From Bactrocera neohumeralis (lineage: Eukaryota; Arthropoda; Insecta; Diptera; Tephritidae): 64,000 nt of DNA. The notes under the pieces were generated by a model. That model did no database searches, had not been told where the DNA came from, and was given only the letters and a program-made list of their open reading frames with translations. This document shows, piece after piece, positions 58,621-64,000 of the stretch. Both the position numbers and the translations under genes were made by a program. The stretch is from positions 15,028,144-15,092,143 of the forward strand of contig NC_065920.1 in the NCBI RefSeq assembly GCF_024586455.1, given 5' to 3'. Every line of letters starts with the position of its first letter. The stretch's first letter is position 1.

Positions 58621-60944
58621 GCGTTGTTCTGAGAGCTCCACTGAATCTAAGAAAGCCTTTTGTATGCTTTCTATATGCCTTACCGCATATTTATTTTCTA
58701 ATATTGGCCACCAAAAAATCGATGGCCTTTCTTAGCGTCATGGTTTCTTATAGTGTCTTGATTTTGTATTTTAGACCTGCAGATCTTTATTTTTATTTTT
58801 CAGTTGTGTAACTCAGCCCCTGCAACAATGTATATCAAACAGCATTTAGAGCCACAAAAGGGAACCATTTATTTGCTTATTAACCAGGACCTGCTCATCA
58901 CTATGTGCATGTGTAAGTATGTTTGTAGCCGCAGGTTAGACTCAAGCATGCCGGATGGATATTTAATAGAAATTTATAGCATCGAATGGCTGGCTGTTTA
59001 TGTGTACGGCGTATTTGTGTTGAAATGCCAGCCTGATACCTTGCCAAGTTGTCCGACAGCCCTTGGGAATGCTGCACATTTATCAATGATACTCCCAGTG
59101 CCATCAGGAACACGTGGGTCGCCGGCAGCCATTGTTGTCGGCTGGAATTGTGTGTTGTGCTGTGTGCACAGTGACAATTTGATTTCGATTTGCAACCTTA
59201 CAAGGAAGCATAACAACAATGTATACGAGTAGTGTGGCAACACTCAACGGATCTTCAAGGAAATGTTTTATTTTCTGCTGGCAACAAAAACTATGACGCC
59301 CCATATCCAATAGAAAAACACAAAAACACTCATAAGCGCCTTTGATGTATAAATGTGTGTGTGTGTTAATTTTGCATACTTACAGTGTGTGTATGTATGT
59401 ATTTATATAGAAGTTGTGTCGTAGTCGATAAGCAGGCATGTCGCTGCTGTCGCCGTCGTATTAAGGCGCAGTGTCGTCTATGAGTTTGACTTTGTTGTTG
59501 TTGCTACAAATTGTTATTGTTTCGATTTCTGCTGCACATTGATCTAAGCAAGCAGTGAGTGCGGCATGCATTTGTATGGGTTTGCCGTAGTTGCCTGATG
59601 TCTGCCGGGGAGGCCTAGTAGGTGACGTATATTTATAGGCGCATTTAGCCTTCCATTTGCCGGCAACGACTGTTGCACAAGTATGCTTACGCCACACGCA
59701 CACACACATACGTACAAGCAAAAGATAAGCACACGTGTTGTTGACTACAACACATCCTAACTAACACACACACACACATACTTGCATTTTAGTGACGTTC
59801 AAGTGATAAATTCCATTTGAGTTTTTTACTCGCCTCTGCATACAGCCACTAATACACGCTCATATAGGCACATATGTACATTCAATCGTCTGCTTGCTTA
59901 TGTGCATTTGTGTATGTGCTGTGGATAAAACCTGCCTGTTTGAGTGTGGAATTCATTCTAAATTTATTGCTTTTCGGTAATGGGCTGCGAATATGTTTGA
60001 ACTTTTACATACATTTTAATTTGCGAATGTTCCATTAATGCCCAGCATGTTGTGGGTGGGCTTCGGCAGACTCTTAATGCAACTAGTAGTTATGTATTAC
60101 ATACTATATATGTAAGTAGTAATATGTAAGTACTTTAGAAAAATGAGAAGAACCATTAACAAAATTTCTAAAAGCTTTCAGAAGTTTTGGAGCGCAAAAA
60201 TTAGAAAGGTAAGCTTCATCCAGCTGAATTTCAGCTCTTAGTCAGGGCGAAATAAATGCTCTCTAGATGAAACTCGAAGGCTGTTCCAATGTAAGATAAT
60301 CACTTTTATGACAGTCATTTCTCCCAACAATAATGCAAGGACAGTTTTAAGAGCAGAGGGGAAGTATAACAAAAAAAACGCACCGATTACTATAATTTTT
60401 GAAACTTTTATGGAAATTTTAGTAAACTAAAGATAATTATTTTAAACTGATAAGAAACAATGATTTTCTATAAACACTTATTATATAGCCCGCCTATTGA
60501 ACTCGGAGCTATATGACCTCCTGTAGGAATTGCATCTCTCCACCCATCAAAATTCTCGTATTAAATACAGCTATTCTATTATCCTCAGGAGAAACTGTTA
60601 CATGAGCCCACCATAGCTTAAGAGAAGGTAACCACTCACAATCCCCTCAAGGACTATTCTTCACAGTCCTACTAAGAGTTTACTTCACTACTTAACGCAT
60701 ATGAACACATTAAAGCTCCATTTACTGTAAACTGTAACTTCGGTAAGATCGAAATTAGAATACCCTTCGCAACTATACTATTATATGTAGTCCTTTGTGA
60801 ACCCAAAGAAAAGAAGAACACCTGTGTTTGAACTCATATATTACGTAGGTTGCTATATATATTTCTGGCCTAATAATGTAAATAGGCATATTTATCATAT
60901 TTTTTTTTTTTTGCGGGATCCAACGAGAACAAACCTTTTTTACG
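58621..60944. other. non-coding stretch with one possible exon
   Basis: No gene recognised with confidence. The 142-codon plus frame 58804-59232 and the minus frames over 58901-59310 overlap a GC-richer patch (58950-59240) that might hold a small exon. CA/GT runs lie at 59353-59395 and 59694-59780. The part at 60000-60940 is AT-rich spacer. Confidence 0.4.
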
Positions 60945-61330
60945 GCCAGGTGTTCATGCAATATCGAATGTATGCTGGTGGGAGAAATGCATAGGCATGC
61001 CTCTATCTGAAGGTATGTTACATGACGGTCTTGCATTATCAGTTCACGTACGGCATCGATGTTTTCTGGCGGCTGTTTTTGGACGACCTTCACGGAATTC
61101 GTCTTTGAGCGAGCGTCCGCCACGCTTCATAGCCATCGATGCACTCTTGTCGTGATAATCCACGTCGAAAGTTGTGAAAAATGATCGCACGAAAATGTTA
61201 ACGAGTTAATTCCATTTTTTGGCCGAGATGATTTTTTTAATTCCCTGTAAATAAAACAATTCACGATTAAATGACAAAACGTTCTAAGTGATGTTATGCT
61301 AAAAAATGTCAAACTTTCCAATGGAAATGT
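60945..61330 (-). mobile_element. N-terminal half of a mariner transposase
   Basis: The minus strand from about 61200 reads FHNFRRGLSRQECIDGYE-type residues (in a shifted frame), then RGGRSLKDEFREGRPK near 61120-61090. The open frame from 61123 continues with PPENIDAVRELIMQDRHVTY, LQIEACLCISPTSIHSILHE and HLAVKKVCSRWIPQ (to about 60915), which is the full second helix-turn-helix of mariner. It then stops in a run of T (60899-60911) and AT-rich DNA, so the catalytic half is lost. The open part differs little from the family pattern and may be among the younger insertions. Confidence 0.82.
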
Positions 61331-61439
61331 CAGATTGCACCTGGCAACACTTAGTGCTGCCCTAGGCCAGAGTATATATAGCAGCCCTCGTATTACTTAG
61401 CAAAACGTATAGTGACCAAAACAAGTTGCCATTCTCGCC
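61331..61439. other. spacer between two element relics
   Basis: No gene recognised. Confidence 0.35.
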
Positions 61440-62335
61440 AGTTCGGTATCATGTCTGAAGATATGTTTAAGCCTTGATCCCCCAAACACGGGTCAGAGAA
61501 GAATGAAGTATTGTGCTGTTTCCACCTTATTTTCTTCCATACAGCTTCTGGAGATGGCGTCCCAGCCTTACTGCGTAGACGCTAATAGAGCAAGGACCTT
61601 TTAAAAGCCCCACTACAAGGGAGAGGCTAGTCTTACTGAGGACAAACGCCTCAGTAGATCTCTTGCGATCGATCTTCGACCAAAAGAACTTTGCGACAAC
61701 GACCGATGATGGTCCAGCGCTGGCCAAGCTCCCGCAAAACCCAACTATCTAGCAGAAAAACACAACCCGCTCTCATTTCGCTGATAGCAGATCCATGCCA
61801 TCTTTTGTTGTTAGCTCAGCCTGGCACCCATAGCAGTTTTATTACAAAGTGACTCGATGGTATTGATAATGAGATTAGGCACTCCATGACCAACCATTAA
61901 CGTACTGTTAATGAGTTCAAGGCTAATATCACCGCCCTGCCATCTGTGTAAATGGCACTTCTGTGAAGGAGACTACATTCACGAACATTAAATCCACTGC
62001 CACCTTAATGGCTCTCTCTTGGGATTTACTGCAATAGTCAGAAAGTCTAAAGCTGGAGTTGACAGAGAGCTCCTGACAGTAAACCACTCATCAACCTTCC
62101 CTCATAGCTTTGACCCATCCGTAAAGAAGCTCACTGCTCAAAGCTTTCGAGTTTCTTTGCAAACGTGGTCTTTTCTTGAGCTCACCATCAGATAAAGAGT
62201 TCCCTTTTTTTCTTTTTCTTCGATATTCGGCTTTCATGAAAGCTTACTATCCAGGATGAGTCCTAGATATTTCACTGTATTCGATGGATGAAGGGGTATG
62301 TCTCCCATTTGTGGTAGTGGTGCCACCGGGATATT
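61440..62335 (-). mobile_element. RT end and RNase H relic of a non-LTR retrotransposon
   Basis: The minus strand from 62330 gives NTVKYLGLILDSKLS-KPNIE (RT thumb, to about 62220). RNase H follows with SSELLYGWVKAMREG, YCQELSVNSSFRLSDYCS (near 62060), AIKVAVDLMFVNVVSFTEV (near 62000), LALNSLTVR then LVMECLISLSIPSSHFVIKL, and LLWVPG (near 61835). The open frame at 61727-61527 supplies FFWSKIDRKRSTEAFVLSKT and SLSLVVGLLKGPCSISVYAV, and MEENKVETAQYF and LKHIFRHDTELARMA end the protein near 61460. This is a nearly continuous 900-base copy, broken only by stops and a few shifts. It has the most intact RNase H of the window, although the TDGSK block is decayed. Confidence 0.85.
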
Positions 62336-62762
62336 GTATCTTACAAAATCTTGATTTTGATCGGCCAGTTAGTATGGCAGCTACATATGCATACATATGT
62401 TGGAGTGAGTCGATTTGAATAACTTCTTCGATAATTGCACCCTTGGCTTGGATAATATTCATGCCAAATTTAGTGAAAATATCTCGTAGAACCTTGATTC
62501 CGATCGTTCAGTTTATATGGCAGCTTTAAGTTATATTGACGGTTCCAACAAATGCGCAACTTCTTGGGGGGAAAAGGACGTGTGCAGCTCGATAGCTCAA
62601 AATTTGAAGGACTAGTACGTGTGTAGATAGACAGATGGACGAACGGACACAGCTAAATCGACTTAGCTCATCACGCTGATCATTTAAATATATATGTTCA
62701 TATGGCTCTGACGTTTCTTTTTGGGCGTGACAAACATAATGTATCCTGCGCAGGGTAGACAA
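62336..62762 (+). mobile_element. Helitron/DINE-like element, two units plus tail
   Basis: Unit 1 has CAGTTAGTATGGCAGCTACA (62365) and unit 2 has CAGTTTATATGGCAGCTTTA (62509), with GAAAATATCTCG between. After unit 2 comes AGCTCGATAGCTCAAAATTT and the tail AAATCGACTTAGCTCATCAC, GCTGATCATTTAAATATATA, GTGACAAACATAATG. It ends in TATCCTGCGCAGGGTA (62742-62757), a 7-bp stem with one G-T pair and a 2-base loop. Tail words match those near 22653 and 17704. It directly abuts the RT-RNase H relic ending at 62335. Confidence 0.68.
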
Positions 62763-64000
62763 GACTATGGGAGAAGAAGATACGGCTGGTTCAGGTTCGC
62801 CATTTGAAAAATTTCAACCGGAGTATTCACCAGTCGATAACAGAATTCAACTAACATTTCTCACATTTATAACAGTGAGGAATCTGCATAATAACAGCTT
62901 TCTTGACATACTCAACCGAGTTGTTGCTGTATGTTCTCTGCTGATAACAAATACATTGCCTCTCAAACTGTGCTTATGCTTCTGTTAACTTGTGCCATAA
63001 CTGTTTTCGTTTTGAAAGCACTGATGCCAGCAGTCTCTAGCTGTCATTTTCGTTGTTTAATATAGGGTATTTTCAATACTTACTGCATTATTAAGTATAA
63101 ACTTTCCGAATCCCTTAACGGAAGTTTAGCAATATTATTTGCCATGCTTTAGAAAGCTCACTGCAGAGCTTTGCTGAATAGCAAAGGGAGGCTAAAGCTT
63201 GCTTTAGCGTGCGACTATATGGTTCTTAATACTTTTTAATCCGGTTTGAGAAAAATAATGAGAAATACAAGATTTTACCAATATTTTCCTAAGAAACACC
63301 CAATGTGGTGAATTACAGTTGGTAGTTACTAAGAAACCTTAATTGTTTTAAGCTGTAGATGCTATATCAATCATTCAACAGAAAGCCTATTTCTAAAAAT
63401 TACTTTGCTAGTTATTTAAACCCGCTATTTAAGCTAATAAAAGCTTATCAAATAATTGCAATGTTTCCCTGCTATTTATTGGCATTATTCGCGATGGAAA
63501 TTAGTGCAATGAAAATTTTCAGTAATCTAGAATTCTTGACAAAGTAAATACTAATACACATAGATTTGTTTCTTTATTAATTATATGCACCGTTTTGTGA
63601 AACTTGATATTCTAGATGGCTTCCTAGCTTGAAAGTAAACTTATTGCGAATTAGAAGGGAAAAGTTCAGGGAGCTTTAAGAGAGAACGCTCATTTTGAAA
63701 GCTTTGCAAAGTTTGAGGTTAAGTTAAAGCACATAATGCCGCATTGTGGAAACAATCTGCAAACTTTAAAGTATCACAGTTTACTTCTCTGCTACCAGCA
63801 TGAAACATATCAAGCTAACTTTTGAATTTCAAGCATACTAAACAATTTTTTATAGTAGTATCGAAGCCTGCTTGAGCTTTGTAAGTTGTATGCAAGTCTA
63901 AGTTTAACCAAAAATGATTTTTTTTTTTTAAAAAAAAAGCTTTTCAACTAACTATAAATCAGCGTTAGTTAGACGATGTGTAAAGTTCTGACTGGCTTCA
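62763..64000. other. non-coding stretch, AGCTTT-rich at its end
   Basis: No gene recognised. From about 63140 to 63950, AAGCTT/AGCTTT words recur every 50-150 bases (near 63145, 63165, 63196, 63445, 63675, 63702, 63875, 63939), recalling the arrays at 18.7 and 54.4 kb, but without clear tandem units. Confidence 0.45.

Noticed and set aside
58804..59232. 142-codon plus frame as a gene
   Set aside because: No signal peptide, domain or good start context. The opposite strand has an equally plausible small frame, so I left it as uncertain.
1..64000. CRISPR array, bacterial operon or prophage
   Set aside because: No regular direct repeats with unique spacers, no ribosome-binding sites before packed genes, and clear animal-type transposon fossils throughout.

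Overview
The window looks like a stretch of a higher-fly (brachyceran dipteran) nuclear genome, most probably a tephritid fruit fly. Base composition is AT-rich. There is no operon-like packing and no long conserved reading frame. CA/GT microsatellites and TTG runs are common, and the repeats resemble families I associate with tephritid genomes. The organism call is inference from repeat style, not from a diagnostic gene. I recognise no intact host gene, tRNA, rRNA or CRISPR array. Open frames of 60-200 codons are spread over both strands and are mostly chance frames or pieces of dead transposons, so the window reads as intergenic or deep intronic DNA.

What can be read are fossils of mobile elements. 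(1) RNase H-bearing non-LTR retrotransposons (I/R1/LOA-like, clade not resolved) left reverse transcriptase or RNase H pieces at about 1.8-2.1(-), 2.8-3.5(+), 5.2-6.1(-), 7.7-8.9(+), 11.3(-), 12.3-12.9(+), 15.3-15.8(+), 33.9(-), 53.4-54.0(-), 57.0(-), 57.8-58.2(-) and 61.4-62.3 kb(-). (2) A second non-LTR type with an apurinic-endonuclease-like start and its own RT left pieces at 29.8-30.0, 36.3-37.0, 41.3, 45.6, 49.0 and 58.2-58.6 kb. A third RT relic, 28.9-30.6 kb(-), is split by one of these pieces. (3) Mariner (DD34D-like) transposase relics lie at 15.8, 32.3-33.2, 34.4-34.7, 38.8-39.1, 43.0-43.9 and 60.9-61.3 kb. (4) Another DDE transposase family (TVNG, PELDD, WFQQDGATCHT-type motifs) lies at 11.6, 39.2-39.6 and 48.3-48.7 kb. 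Every copy carries stops, frameshifts or internal deletions.

(5) The most coherent non-coding system is a family built of about 150-bp tandem units, seen at 17.2-17.7, 21.8-22.75, 27.6-28.4 and 62.3-62.8 kb. Three of the copies end in a shared tail of about 110 bp, finishing in or near a small hairpin. This is the layout of non-autonomous Helitron/DINE-type elements with central tandem repeats. Possible detached heads lie at 36.0 and 47.9 kb. (6) At 41.86-42.90 kb there is a giant, nearly perfect inverted repeat of about 1.04 kb whose core is made of CCGGAA words, a foldback-type element. (7) Local tandem arrays include a GAGCTTTTCC minisatellite (18.74-19.26 kb), an AGCTTT-rich composite array (54.37-55.02 kb), a 94-bp duplication (1.48-1.67 kb) and a 1.5-kb AT-rich field of CATCATA/ATCACATC words (24.24-25.76 kb).

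Between these lie comparatively clean, GC-richer blocks with CA/GT runs (about 9-10.5, 20-21.7, 35-35.8, 37.9-38.5, 44.5-45.4, 49.5-50.8, 52.3-53.0, 55.3-56.9 and 58.9-59.8 kb). I see no convincing exons in them. They are the best places to look for conserved regulatory DNA or small unrecognised exons.
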